From Palaemon carinicauda (taxonomy: Eukaryota; Arthropoda; Malacostraca; Decapoda; Palaemonidae), in the NCBI RefSeq assembly GCF_036898095.1, contig NC_090731.1, positions 143,968,386 to 144,032,385 of the forward strand: a stretch of DNA of 64,000 nucleotides, read 5' to 3'. This document shows positions 21,945-32,724 of this stretch, piece after piece (the first letter of the stretch is position 1; every line of letters begins with the position of its first letter). The translations under genes were made by a program, and so were the position numbers. The notes beneath the pieces are model-generated. The model was not told where the DNA came from. It saw nothing but the letters and a program-made list of their open reading frames with translations, and did not search any database.

Positions 21945-22299
21945 AAGGAATGAGCACTATATTGGAGCCCTGTAATAGTAGGGGAGGAAGGGTAACCTTA
22001 TTAACAGCTCCCCTTCAATTTTGCCACTTCCCCCTCGGAGCGAAAACGCTATTCTGGGGTGAAGATTGGCGTGTGTCATATCAAGATATACATCCCACGA
22101 TATTATGCGATATCCTTAAGAGAAATTTTAAGGATACTCGCGCCAGGAGTTAGAATTCTGGAGACCTATGGTCAATTCTCTGGGAGTATCACTGTAGCCA
22201 AATATCCCTTAGAAAGCTGTCTATAGGAAGCTTCCATCAGAACGGCATGGCCATCTCACCCAAAAATAAATTTTTCGCTTTCCTTCAAAATCCGTTTTT
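21945..22299 (+). repeat. element B right terminal inverted repeat
   Basis: Reverse complement of 6325..6649, extended outward by about 40 bases to TCCGTTTTT at 22299. Few mismatches to the left arm. Confidence 0.92.
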
Positions 22300-22344
22300 C
22301 ATATTTATGTTTGACCTATTGCTTAGTACAAAGTTTTTATGTTG

Positions 22345-22567
22345 AACAGGCTGACATGTCTTTTTATAGTTTATATTTGACATATCTGTTTTGACGTTGT
22401 TACTGTTTTTAGAATGATTTATTGTTAATTTGTTCTCATCATTCATTTATTTCCTTATTTCCTTTCCTCACTGGGCTATTTTTCCTTATTGGAGCCCTTG
22501 GGCTTATAGCATCTTGCTTTTCCAACTAAGGTTGTAGCTTGGCTAGTAGTAATAATAATATTGTAAT
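22345..22567 (+). mobile_element. LINE 3' tail
   Basis: The sequence TTCCTCACTGGGCTATTTTT, then GGAGCCCTTGGGCTTATAGC and CTTTTCCAACTAAGGTTGTA, ends in a TAATAA-type tail. The same sequence ends the LINE fragment at 39826..39945, which has coding sequence upstream, so this is the 3' end of that family. I associate such tails with shrimp genomes. Confidence 0.75.
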
Positions 22568-23230
22568 AAGAAGCCAGGAATAATCTCAACAGTGAAAAAA
22601 AACCTATTAGAAATTTAAGCTGAAATTGAAGATGACTTAGAGGGATTTTCCACCCTGAAAGTGTCCCCCAGGGCTTTTGTTAGGGTTTAGCTCATTAATG
22701 TCTTTTACTCTGGGGTTTTGGAAAGTCCCAAATTGGTGTGATCTTGATCTTTGAAAAGGATAACTTCTCTTTCCTTGAAAAGACTCATGTTTCCGGTTAT
22801 CAGTTGAGAGACTTGGAAGGCTGGTGTTAGAAATAGTTCCATATAATTAGAATGACTTGAATGTATTGTTTCGGAACCAGTAATATCTTGTGAAGAAGGA
22901 AGGGTTGACTCTAAGCAGATCAGCTTAATTTATTAGTTGAAGAAGAATACATCGCCTTAGGAGAGGAATGGCTTGATTTCTTAGAAATGGATTGGTTCAG
23001 ATCTTAAACATGGACTGACTTTAATCAATCCTTAGAAGTCAAATAACTGGTCCCTTGGGACAGTGAATTGAATCCTCAGCAATGGAATGGCTATTGTAAT
23101 AAAAAATTTTGCCGTTCTGGTCCTTAGACAAGTAGTATTAGGGATTTTCGAGGACTATAGAGTGCTTCTGATGTTTTAAAATGGGATTCTGTCCATACCT
23201 GTCATATCTTGCCATGTATTGTTGCCAGTA

Positions 23231-23542
23231 CAGTAGGTCCTCAACTTGTTGTAAACACACTACTTACAAATATTTGCAGATACAAGCACAAATCCAACGG
23301 AAATCACAAATCTCAGATATTGTATCAAAATTTAGTACAGTATACTGTAATAAGATAAAGAAATACTGTAATAAAGTATGTGATTTAATGCAGTAAGCAA
23401 AACATTTGCAATAACCTGATATTTATTTCATATGAAATGTTGTCATGGGAGTCAGGTTAGGCCTGCCCTAGGCCAAAATGTAACAAAATTTGACTTGCAA
23501 ACTGCTTCTTGGAACCTATTAAGTTTGTAAGTTGAGGACCTG
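23231..23542 (+). mobile_element. Tigger/pogo-like miniature element
   Basis: Flanked by TA on both sides, with imperfect inverted ends CAGTAGGTCCTCAACTTG and AAGTTGAGGACCTG. 312 bases, no transposase. CAG..CTG ends with TA duplication are typical of pogo/Tigger derivatives. Confidence 0.75.
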
Positions 23543-24010
23543 TATAACCTTATGGATAGGCTCATTGGAAAACAAAATTACTCTTCTTTGATCTGTCAAA
23601 GAAAAGAGTTGAGTTTCGCCTGTTCTCAAACTGGCTTGACTGGAAAGCTGAAACAGGTGCCTCTGGAGTTACTGGTAAATACTACCAAAGGTGATGCATG
23701 AATTCAAACTTCAACAAGAAATGCAAGTATTTAAACTCCTCCAATTGATTAAGGCAAGTATTCCAGAAAGGAGCAGTTACTTGCAGAAACAAGGTCTTGA
23801 ACAGTATTGACTTGCCTGCCTTGGGTATGGATAACGTTAGAAGAAAGATGCTCTTTCAATGCAATTGAATAAATAAAAGAGCAGCTTAAGAGTGTCGCCC
23901 TTGACAGCAATATTGAGGCTGAGGATGGAACATCAGAAACGTAGACCTATATTATTGCTTCCTCCTGTTGCACTTGACCCATCTCTCCTTGTACTAATTG
24001 TTGCAGACTC

Positions 24011-24130
24011 AACAGAAAAGGAGGACCACTCCAGTCTCCGTAAATGCATGTGCAATTTTAAAATCAAAGACCTTTTTATGATCAACTCTCAACAGAAATG
24101 GAGGACCCCTCCAGTCTCCGTAAATGCATG
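24011..24130 (+). repeat. 80-base tandem duplication
   Basis: AACAGAAAAGGAGGACCACT and CCAGTCTCCGTAAATGCATG at 24011 recur at 24091 with few changes. Confidence 0.85.
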
Positions 24131-24149
24131 TGTCATTTTTTTAGAATCA

Positions 24150-24365
24150 AGGTACTTTCTAAAGGACTGTCAGATCTTTGCTCAGATTGCATATATAACA
24201 TTTAAAATTCCTCTAGAAGACTAAAATTACTGCCATATCTTAGCTCATACAGCATCTATAATGTTTACAACCCTTCCGGAAGGCTAAAATCACGGTCTGA
24301 TCTTTTCTCAGTCAGCCTAATAATGTTAAAAACAATTCCAGAAGGCTAAAATCACTGCCATAGGC
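24150..24365 (+). repeat. 62-63-base minisatellite, about 3 copies
   Basis: The motif GAAGGCTAAAATCACTG and variants occur near 24216, 24279 and 24341, separated by diverged sequence containing ATAATGTT and TCAG. Period 62-63 bases. Confidence 0.7.
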
Positions 24366-25203
24366 ATTTGTGGATGGGCAGATATGCTAAATGCAATTCA
24401 TTAGTGCCCTTTCTCAATCTGTGTAACCTCAGACTCCAACGCTGATACCTATTATGAAACACGATTAAGATTGAATATAACAGTGCAGAGGAACTGACAA
24501 AATAAGTATAAAAAGTAAGAATCTAACATGTAAGTACTGTACAAGAAGAGTACTGTACATGATTAAATATGCTGAAGAAGTAAGTCGAGGTAAAATCCCA
24601 ACTTGACAAAATAAATACCTGTAAGTGAAAACATATGAGGATGAAAAGTCCAAAGGGAGATGGCAAAAATGCAGTCTATGGGTAAAGTCAGAGGAAGACC
24701 ATAGTGTAATAAGGACAAGGGAAAAACTTCTGACTTATTGCTATTTGTACTAAATAATCTAGAGAAGTGCAAACTTACAGTTGGTGAGACTGAAAAGTTA
24801 CAAACTATTGGCAATGAGTTAGCAGTTCACAGTTTTCAAGTTGTATGCTTAAAAGTAGCTTCTAATTAGATTAAATGCAAAGGCTGTATAATCTTGTCAT
24901 ACATTCCTATCTCCATTGTATAATTAGAAGTTCTTATGAGGTGATTTCAGGAATAACTTAGTTTGTGTCATCTATAGTGGATCTTTATAAAGTAAAATAA
25001 AAGGGTCTGTGTTAGCAAGGAATAATGTGATTAGATATAGTCTAGGATACATTATAATAGACTTTCCATTTTATCATTGTGACTGGAAAAAATTTATATT
25101 CCTGTGCCATTTATTCATATTTTGGGTATTGTATTTAGAATTTAATATAATTTTTATCTGAATTTATTTGTGAGCATTTTGCCTTTATTTCCCTTTGTTA
25201 CAG

Positions 25204-25398
25204 TGATGTGGTTGTGCAGCCTTACAATTCGTTGCTAACCTTGAAACGTCTGACATTAAGTGCTGATTGTGTTGTGGTTTTGGACAATACTGCTCTAAAT
25301 CGTATTGCATCTGATCGTCTTCACATAACCAACCCAACCTTCTCACAGATCAATTCTTTAGTGTCAAATATAATGTCAGTTTCTACAGCAACTTTAAG
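25204..25398 (+). CDS. TUBG1: gamma-tubulin exon 4
   Basis: Acceptor TTGTTACAG. The first base completes the Ser codon from exon 3, then [16 protein letters not shown] follows. The exon contains the nucleotide-contacting DNTALNRIA segment and ends in phase 2 within an Arg codon, donor TAAG|GTATGT. It covers about residues 180-244 and is separated from exon 3 by 18.9 kb. Confidence 0.95.
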
Positions 25399-25944
25399 GT
25401 ATGTTTTTTACGGTGTGTGATTTCCTGAATTTGTTTATTTGGAGTGGGGTACTCTTTAGAATTACTACCCACTGTATATGCTCTGAATTGGAAATTTTGA
25501 ATTTGCAGCACTGCCAATTGTACAATTGTACCAAAGAAATGTAAATATGTAAAGAATTTTCAGTGTATGTGACAATATTACTTGTGCTACATTACCACCT
25601 CCCTTACAATATGTCTTTTTTTACATATTTACAATGTGAAACAGGAATAGTATTTTTTTATCGATGATGTAAGAATGAATGCAGGTTTATTATAACTCAT
25701 ACAAATGAGTTGAATTCACTTTGAGAGAGATTGTCTGGTAATTAGGTAATTAGTATTCTGCACTTTTAATTCGTATCACATCAGACCTGCATTGCTCTAT
25801 GCTGTAGAAACATGGGAATGTTAACTCTTTCCTTACCATGATATTATGCACATCATGTTGCTGCCATGACTGGGTTCTTGGTTGCTAGGAAAAAAAATCA
25901 AATTGCTGTAGCAACTTTTAATATTTGAAATAAAGCATTAATTC
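25399..25944 (+). other. intron 4, left part
   Basis: AT-rich non-coding sequence between exon 4 and element C. Nothing recognised. Confidence 0.6.
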
Positions 25945-26120
25945 TTTTTCAATTTTAAACTTAGCCGGTGATTATATAAGCTGCAACTCTGTTGCTCGAC
26001 AGAAAACTCTACGTTAAAAATCCGCCAGCGATCGCAATGCAGGTAGGGGGTGTACTTCAACAGCGCCATCTGTCGTGCAGGTACTCAGTACTCAATGTAA
26101 ACACAGAACTCAATTTTCTC
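25945..26120 (+). repeat. element C left terminal inverted repeat
   Basis: Reverse complement of 32292..32450 with about one mismatch over 150 bases (CGACAGAAAACTCTACGTTA, CATCTGTCGTGCAGGTACTC). The outer 25 bases are shorter than in the right arm. Confidence 0.95.
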
Positions 26121-27289
26121 TCTGTCGGGCTACCGGCAAGACCTACTAATTCGCTGTTACTAACTGGATTTGTTTTCACAACTATTTGGTGAAATACACT
26201 ATTCTAGTTTTGTGCTTTCGCTATGCAGGTGTTTTATCTTCATCTCAAAACTTGAACTCGTTTTGGATAGATTTAATTATGGTGACAAAGAGAGTATGGA
26301 CTCTCTTTCACTTTTAAATGGCCGACCCTTCCCTTAGACGGAAGTGTGTTTAGGTTTTTAGTAATTTTGCTTAACACGTTATAGATCTATATATTTTATA
26401 TCTCTCCGCCTTTATTAGGCCTCTTCGATTAACTTTCCATTTATTATAAACATATAAAAATAAATTTTTATGTTTTGTTTTTATGCGACCTTTCCTGATA
26501 GTAGGCGGTCCTAACTTGGAACCGAAGTTAATCAACGTTGAGCCCGTTATATCGTATTTAGCCTTTAAAGAATTTAAAACTTTTTAAATTTAATGTTTTA
26601 TGAAAGAATTTCTTTGATAGTCTTCGTACTGTTTTCAAAGATGAACTAACGTTCAGTTTTTTAGACTACGCAGTTGTTGACGTTCAGGACGTTCAACATG
26701 CGCTCTATCGTTACGATAGAGAGAGAGTGTATCACGGTTTCACTTTGCAGTAAGAGTAAATCGATTCTGACGTTTTGTTCATTCTTTCTTAGCTTAAATG
26801 TTTTAAATTCTAAAATAAAGGAACTTTTTATTTGGAAAACCTTTCAGTTTTTTCCTTTAGTCAAATAACATGTTTTTTTGACGATATATAATTGGGCTCT
26901 TCTCTTAGGTGCGAAATCAAGAGAGAAAGAGAGAGAGAGATAGAGACGGAGGGAGAGAGAGGAGAGAAAACGTTCCGTTCAAGCGGGTAACGTTGTTCTC
27001 GTGTTACTCTCGTCCCTAGTCTCTGTACGGGGAGGAAGGTAAAACGTTTCTAGGGTTTTATTCTTGTCCCCAGGCTATGTGCGGTGAGAGATTGTAAACG
27101 TAGTTTATTTGAACTAGTGTTTAGTCTCTTTCCCAGCCACTGAATTTTTTATCTTTATATATGTTTTCTGTTTTTTGCTAGTATTAATGAGCTGCATTAT
27201 ACGACTGATTTCGCAATTACTACCTTTTAATGAAGGGTAGAATTGCGTGTTTCAGGTAGAAATCAGTAAAAGTTTCGATTTCAGTGAAA
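26121..27289 (+). other. element C 5' region replacing the gag zinc-finger segment
   Basis: ATGGCCGACCCTTCC at 26318 matches the MADPS gag start of element D, but after about ten codons homology to D is lost, a TAG follows, and about 950 bases of AT-rich, non-coding sequence intervene before gag homology resumes near 27290. Element G has the same arrangement (59261 to about 60220). This could be a replaced segment or a retained intron-like insertion; the acceptor-like GTGTTTCAG at 27255 is weak. Confidence 0.65.
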
Positions 27290-28845
27290 TAAGTGCAAAA
27301 CAGAAAATCGATAAAGTGATATGCGCAAAGTGTTACAGTGTTGCGTCCGAGGGTTCGTCTGTTCGTGCCTGTCGTTCACCTAGTCCGGGACCTCTTGCAA
27401 GCTCCCAAGCCCAGGGGAGAAGTAATGTCGAACGACTTATGGGTTCGAGAGGCCTTGATCAACGAACAGACGTTTTTCCCTCCGTGGTTTCGGGCGTATC
27501 TACCCAAGATCGCCCCACCCACACAAAGACGAGAGAGCCCATTTATTTCTCGTCTGCGGAAGAGGTTTCTCGTAAGAAACCATGGACCAAGGTCTCGCGG
27601 CTTATTAAGCGCAAGTCGGTCCCTTCCGCGCAAGTCCAACGGCCCAGTTGTAGCCACTGGGTCAGTTCGGACTCGCTGCAGTCTTCCGACGACTGCTCAC
27701 CTCCTAAGAGAGGCAAAGCGGTACCGCATCAGGCAGTCACACCGTCTGTTGCCGCACCTGCTCTTGTAGACCCTAAGTGGTCTTTGCTGCAGACCATGCA
27801 GTCTCAGTTAACGTCATTGATGCAGGACTTTCGTGCGGAGAAGGTTGACACCAACCTCTAGCCTACAACCAACCACGGTTGTGCGTCTTGTGGACGCTGA
27901 GGCGACCTTCTGCCGCACTCCAGCTGAGAGAGTCCCGCCACCCATGCGTTCCAGTGTACCCTGCCAGCCGCATGTTGACGTTCAGCGACGCACGGAACCT
28001 TCCGTTGACGTTCGCGAGGTACAACAACAGTCTAAGTTGTTTTGTTTTGACGCGGTGCGTCAACCTCCGCATTCTAGAGTTGTTTTGACTGCTCAGTCTA
28101 GACAGTCAAAGCAGTCTCGAGTGGACACTGTACGTCCTCACGCACCTGTTGTGGTTGACAGTTCAGTTGTTGACAGTTCACAGACTGTCAAGCAGTTACA
28201 TGACGTTGCCTTCTGGTCTGCTACTAATGCTCCAGTGAGAGACTCACTGAGGTAACCTAGCTTTTATCGGACAAGGTTCCTGTAGATGAGGAAGTTGCTG
28301 TTCTCCCTCCTACTGATATTCCCTTGAGGACTCTGTCAGATGGAGAGGAGCCTTAAGCTTCTTAGCCTCCTATGGACTTTAATTAAATCATGATGATTTT
28401 TTTTTTTTTAAGGATCTTCGTCCGGATCTTGTAACTGCTGCTCCTCGTTCGCCTAAACGTCAGAACTTACACTAGGCCTAGCTACTTCGAAGCCGTTGTT
28501 TTTAAGCTAGTGCTCTCTCGCTCTCCTAGAGAGCGTTACGTTGGCTAGGCGACTGGTTTTTGCACCAGGAGGAGTTTTTAGGGATACAGCCTTTGATTTC
28601 CCTTCTTTTAAACTGGCTTATAGAGCGAGAGTCTGATATGACACGAGAGAAGTTCTCGGCTTGGGAGTTCATGCCTCTGCCCAGATAGACTTCTCAATTC
28701 TGGTAGACTCGCCCTGGCACCTAGCCAGGAGACGCTCCAAGTTGTTTACAGGTCAACTTCTCAGCTTTTGTCAAGCCTTTGAAGTTTTGTTGTACTATTA
28801 TGTCACACATAACAAGGCTTTCAGGGATGGTAAACGGTTCCGCCT
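27290..28845 (+). pseudogene. DIRS element C gag, first block (broken)
   Basis: The frame from 27247 to 27861 matches D gag: SEGSSVRACRSPSPGPL, RKKPWTKVSRLIKRKSVPS, VQRPSCSHWVSSDSLQSSDD, VDPKWSLLQTMQSQLTSLMQ. After a TAG at 27859 it continues in fragments with VVDSSQTVKQLHDVAFW, then late-gag pieces such as SDGEEP and SLVDSP around 28340-28840. Many stops. Confidence 0.75.
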
Positions 28846-29640
28846 CAGTCGCTAACCCCGTCTGTTGCCACACCTGCTCCCGTAGACCCTAAATGGGCTT
28901 TGCTGCAAGCCATGCAGTCCAAGCTTGCGTCCTTGATAGAGGACTTAAATGCGGAGAAGAACCTTCTGGCCAACAACCTTCCAACCGGTCGGTTGTGCGC
29001 CCTGTTGACGCTGAGGTAACCTACTCGCGTCTGCCAGTTGAGGTGGTTCCTCCTTCTGGCCAACAACCTTCCAACCGGTCGGTTGTGCGCCCTGTTGACG
29101 CTGAGGTAACCTACTCGCGTCTGCCAGTTGAGGTGGTTCCTCCTTCTGGCCAACAACCTTCCAACCGGTCGGTTGTGCGCCCTGTTGACGCTGAGGTAAC
29201 CTACTCGCGTCTGCCAGTTGAGGTGGTTCCTCCACCGATGCGACCCAGTGTGGGTTGCCAGTCGCACGTTGACGTTAAGCGACGCTCGGAGGTGGTTGTT
29301 GACGTTCAGGACGTTCAACAACCAGCAGAGGTGACTTGTTGTGACGCAGTGCGTCAACCTCAGCAACCCGGTAGGGTGTTGACCGCACAACCCAGACGGT
29401 CTAGACAGTTTCGGGTTGACGCTGTACTTCCTCGCGCACCGTTTGTTGACAGTTCACAGACTGTGCAGCAGTTCCATGATATTGCGTCCGGCTCCGTCAC
29501 GCATCCACCAGTGCGACCGGATTCAGCGAGTCAGACGTTGCCCACTCCGTTGCCGTTTCCTCATCAGTTTCGGATGAGGAACCCTCTGATGAGGACGTTG
29601 CTGAACAAGACGATCAGCCCCCAGCCCTGCTATCCATCCA
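28846..29640 (+). pseudogene. DIRS element C gag, second (duplicated) middle block
   Basis: The middle-gag homology restarts: ATPAPVDPKWALLQAMQSKL, then the triplicated 30-residue unit (28963..29232), VDVKRRSEVVVDVQDVQQP, SQTVQQFHDIASGSV, and the late ASDEEPSDEDV-type stretch ending PALLSIQKM. It therefore duplicates the middle of gag that was already present in the first block. It runs directly into the RT thumb sequence at about 29640, marking the internal deletion. Confidence 0.75.
28963..29232 (+). repeat. three identical 90-base tandem repeats in element C
   Basis: The unit starting CTTCTGGCCAACAACCTTCC occurs at 28963, 29053 and 29143 with no differences between copies. It encodes 30 residues including VVRPVDAEVTYSRLPVEVV. 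Element G has one copy at about 62021. An assembly artefact cannot be excluded. Confidence 0.95.
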
Positions 29641-29644
29641 GAAG

Positions 29645-30853
29645 ATGCTGAAGAAGGAACGCTGCTCAGTCAGGCTGTGGATGAGTCTGGTAGGGACACT
29701 GTCATCCGTGGATCAATTTGTGTCACTAGGAAGACTACACCTCCGTCCTCTTCTATACCATCTAGCTTTTCACTGGAAAAAGGACAAGACGCTAGAAGCG
29801 GTCTCGATCCCGGTTTCCGGAAAGATAAAGTCTTGTCTGACTTGGTGAAAGGACTATATCAACCTTAGGGAGGGTCTTCCCCTGACTGTTCAGACTCCCA
29901 ACCACGTTCTCTTCTCGGACGCATCGGACGTAGGCTGGGGTGCGACATTAGACGGTAGGGAATGCTCGGGATTATGGAACTCGAGTCAAAGGACAATGCA
30001 TTTCAACTGCAAGGAGCTACTGGCAGTACGTCTGACCTGGAAAAGCTTCAGGTCTCTCCTTCAAGGCAAAGTGGTGGAGGTGAACTCTGACAACACCACG
30101 GCTTTGGCGTACATCTCCAAGCAAGGAGGGACCTACTCTCTGACGTTGTACGAGATCGCAAGGGACCTCCTCACCTGGTCAAAAGGTCTAGACATATCAC
30201 TAGTAACGAGGTTCATCCAAGGCAACTTGAATGTCATGGCAGATTGTCTCAGTCGGAAGGGACAAATAATTCCAACAGAATGGACCCTCCACAAGGATGT
30301 ATGCAAGAGACTTTGGGCCACCTGGGGCCAGCCAACCATAGATCTCTTCGCAACCTCGATGACCAAGAGGCTCCCAATATTTTGCTCACCAATCCCGGAC
30401 CCAGCAGCAGTTCATATAGAGGCCTTTCTACTAGATTGGTCACATCTAGATCTATATGCATTCCCTCCGTTCAAGATTGTCAACAAGGTACTGCAGAAGT
30501 TCGCCTCTCACGAAGGGACAAGGTTGACGCTAGTTGCTTCCCTCTGGCCCGCGAGAGAATGGTTCACCGAGGTACTTCGATGGCTAGTAGACGTTCCCAG
30601 AACACTTCCCCTAAGGGTGGACCTTCTACGTCAGCCACGCGTAAAGAAGGTACACCAAGGCCTCCACGCTCTTCGTCTGACTGCCTTCAGACTATCGAAA
30701 GACTCTCGAGAGCTAGAGGCTTTTCGAAGGAGGCAGCCAGAGCGATTGCTAGAGCAAGGAGAACATCCACCCTTAGAGTCTACCAATCGAAGTGGGAAAT
30801 CTTCCGAAACTGGTGCAAGTCAGTATCCGTATCCTCGACCAGTACCTCTGTAA
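29645..30853 (+). pseudogene. DIRS element C ORF2 remnant: RT thumb, RNase H, methylase-like domain
   Basis: One frame, interrupted only by TGA at 29846-29848 (a Trp in D). It begins with the RT thumb (CSVRLWMSLVGTLSSV, SLGRLHLRPL). RNase H is full: LFSDASDVGWGATL, FNCKELLAVRL, VNSDNTTALAYISK, NVMADCLSRKG. The methylase-like domain reads IDLFATSMTKRLPIFCSPIP, then LYAFPPFKIVNKVLQKF and ASLWPAREWF. The catalytic YLDD region of the RT is absent. It stops at 30853, well inside the recombinase frame. Confidence 0.9.
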
Positions 30854-31748
30854 CTCAAATAGCTGACTTCCTCTTATATCTGAGGAAAGAACGATCTCTT
30901 TCAGCTCCCACTATCAAGGGTTACAGAAGCATGTTGGCATCATTCTTCCGTCACAGAGGCTTAGATCTTTCCAACAATAAAGATCTACAGGACCTCCTTA
31001 AGTCTTTTGAGACCACGAAGGAGCGTCGTTTGGTTACACCTGGTTGGAATTTAGACGTGGTACTAAGATTCCTTATGTCAGACAGGTTCGAACCGCTACA
31101 ATCAGCCTCCCTGAAAGATCTCACCTTAAAGACTCTTTTCCTTGTATGCTTAGCCACAGCTAAAAGAGTCAGTGAGATTCATGCCTTCAGCAAGAACATC
31201 GGATTCTCATCCGAAACGGCTACATGTTCTACAACTTGGTTTTCTAGCCAAAAACGAGCTGCCTTCTCAGCCTTGGCCAATATCGTTCGATATTCCAAAC
31301 TTATCATATGGTTGGAAATGAACTAGAAAGAGTCTTATGTCCTGTAAGAGCTCTTAAGTTCTATTTAAAACGAACTAAACCTTTACGAGGCCCGTCTGAA
31401 GCTTTATGGTGTTCAGTTAAGAAACCATCTTTGCCTATGTCAAAGAATGCTTTATCCTATTTTATCAGACTGTTAATACGAGAAGCTCATTCCCATCTGA
31501 ATGAGGAAGACCAAGCTTTGCTGAAGGTAAGGACACACGAAGTTAGAGCTGTCGCAACTTCCGTGGCCTTTAAACAAAATAGATCTCTGCAAAGTATAAT
31601 CGACGCAACCTATTGGAAAAGCAAGTCAGTGTTCGCGTCTTTTTATCTTAAGAATGTCCAGTCTCTTTACGAGAACTGCTACACTCTGGGACCATTCGTA
31701 GCAACGAGTGCAGTAGTGGGTGAGGGCTCAACCACTACAATTCCCTAA
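30244..31748 (+). pseudogene. DIRS element C ORF3: tyrosine recombinase
   Basis: The frame is -1 relative to ORF2 and open from 30244. Recombinase homology begins near 30660 (SSDCLQTIERLSRARGFSK), with STLRVYQSKWEIFRNWC, SAPTIKGYRSMLASFF, CLATAKRVSEIHAFS (Arg), KVRTHEVRAVATSVAF (His-x-x-Arg) and FASFYLKNV (Tyr). Two 2-base deletions, near 31230 and 31305, each shift the frame. Otherwise all catalytic residues are present, with few lesions. Confidence 0.9.
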
Positions 31749-32152
31749 TTCCATAACCTTTTTAATCTTTCTCTTGAAATGCTTTATTATTGTTTTTGGG
31801 TTGTCCGGAAGGCTAAGAAGCCTTTCGCATCCTACTTGATTTGGCGGGTGGTCAAAGTCATTTCTTGAGAAGCGCCTAGATTAGAGGTTTTGATGAGGTC
31901 CTGTTGTATGGGTTGCAACCCTTGATACTTCAGATCCTTGGGGTCGCTCAGCATCCTAAGAGGATCGCGAGGCTCCGTAAGGAAGACGTACTTAAAAAGG
32001 CAGAGTAATTGTTCAAGTCGACTTCCTTACCAGGTACTTATTTATTTTATGTTTGTTATTTTGAAAAACTGCTAAAATGAAATAAAAAATCCTTAGCTCA
32101 TAATAATGTAAACAATTATTGCTGGTCTCTACCCACCCCCCTGGGTGTGAAT
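31749..32152 (+). other. element C conserved 3' region with hairpin
   Basis: Non-coding but as similar to D (48736..49152) as the coding parts are, about 80% by eye. It includes GATTTGGCGGGTGGTCAAA and GTTTTGATGAGGTCCTGTTG. A stem-loop at 31806..31827 covaries with D. Confidence 0.7.
31806..31827 (+). ncRNA. stem-loop in element C 3' region
   Basis: CGGAAGGCT, loop AAGA, AGCCTTTCG: a nine-pair stem with one G-U pair. In D the same site is CGAAAGACT, GAGA, AGTCTTTCG. A G-C pair in C is A-U in D, so the pairing is kept by changes on both sides. A structured RNA element of the transposon is suggested. Confidence 0.5.
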
Positions 32153-32245
32153 CAGCTTATATAATCACCGGCTAAGTTTAATATTGAAAAATGTTATTTT
32201 TATAATAAAATAAATTTTTGAATATACTTACCCGGTGATTATATA
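32153..32245 (+). repeat. element C internal complementary region (ICR)
   Basis: The left half (CAGCTTATATAATCACCGGC..AATATTGAAAAA) complements the left end from 25945. The right half (AAAAATGTTATTTTT..CCGGTGATTATATA) complements 32430..32492. Confidence 0.93.
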
Positions 32246-32291
32246 TTAAAGGACCCTCCCTTCCTCCCCAATAGAGACCCAGTGGACCGAG

Positions 32292-32492
32292 GAGAAAATT
32301 GAGTTCTGTGTTTACATTGAGTACTGAGTACCTGCACGACAGATGGCGCTGTTGAAGTACACCCCCTACCTGCATTGCGATCGCTGGCGGATTTTTAACG
32401 TAGAGTTTTCTGTCGAGCAACTGAGTTGCAGCTTATATAATCACCGGGTAAGTATATTCAAAAATTTATTTTATTATAAAAATAACATTTTT
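32292..32492 (+). repeat. element C right terminal inverted repeat
   Basis: Pairs with 25945..26120 and extends outward to TAACATTTTT at 32492. Confidence 0.94.
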
Positions 32493-32724
32493 CTAAAAGG
32501 TTATATATTAAGTCAGAATAATTTTGAATTGCAATAAAACTTGCCTAGGTATAAATTTTGAGTTAGGGGGAAAAAAATGCTACCTACACTGATAAATATT
32601 TGCAGAAAAAAGCACAAGAGATAGGAATGTGAGGTTTGTTGCATCATCTTTCTGAATAAATTCTGTATCTACAGGGTTTTAATTTTTCTATTTTAACCCA
32701 GATAATCATACATACATACATATA

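Larger units (their letters stand above)
6325..22299 (+). mobile_element. DIRS element B (outer element, split by element A)
   Basis: DIRS1-like element of a family distinct from A, C and D. The left end CGTTTTTGGGCTC at 6325 and the right end TCCGTTTTT at 22299 are both matched by the ICR at 21766..21861. Removing element A (6692..14543) leaves about 8.1 kb. It carries gag (16566..18529), ORF2 (18372..20312) and a tyrosine recombinase (to 20973), all with stops and frameshifts. It lies in intron 3 of the gamma-tubulin gene, in sense orientation. Confidence 0.92.
22568..25203 (+). other. intron 3, right part
   Basis: Non-coding AT-rich intron. It contains a small Tigger-like element (23231..23542), an 80-base duplication (24011..24130) and a 62-base minisatellite (24150..24365). 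No gene seen. Confidence 0.6.
25945..32492 (+). mobile_element. DIRS element C (RT-deleted, non-autonomous)
   Basis: 6.55 kb element with both ITRs and an ICR (32153..32245). The ends share a TTTTT core. It contains a gag remnant in two rearranged blocks and lacks the catalytic half of the reverse transcriptase, but keeps RNase H, methylase-like domain and tyrosine recombinase. Its interior is nearly identical to element G, including the deletion junction, so it belongs to a defective lineage that probably moved with help from a relative such as D (about 80% similar where I compared them). Confidence 0.92.

Noticed and set aside
28845..29390. Minus-strand 181-codon frame with a repeated NHLNWQTRVGYLSVNRAHN-like unit
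   Set aside because: Antisense reading of the three 90-base repeats; the + strand matches gag.
30660..31748. Phage or bacterial integrase gene
   Set aside because: Catalytic motifs are of the tyrosine recombinase fold, but the flanking RNase H, ITRs and ICR place it in a DIRS retrotransposon.
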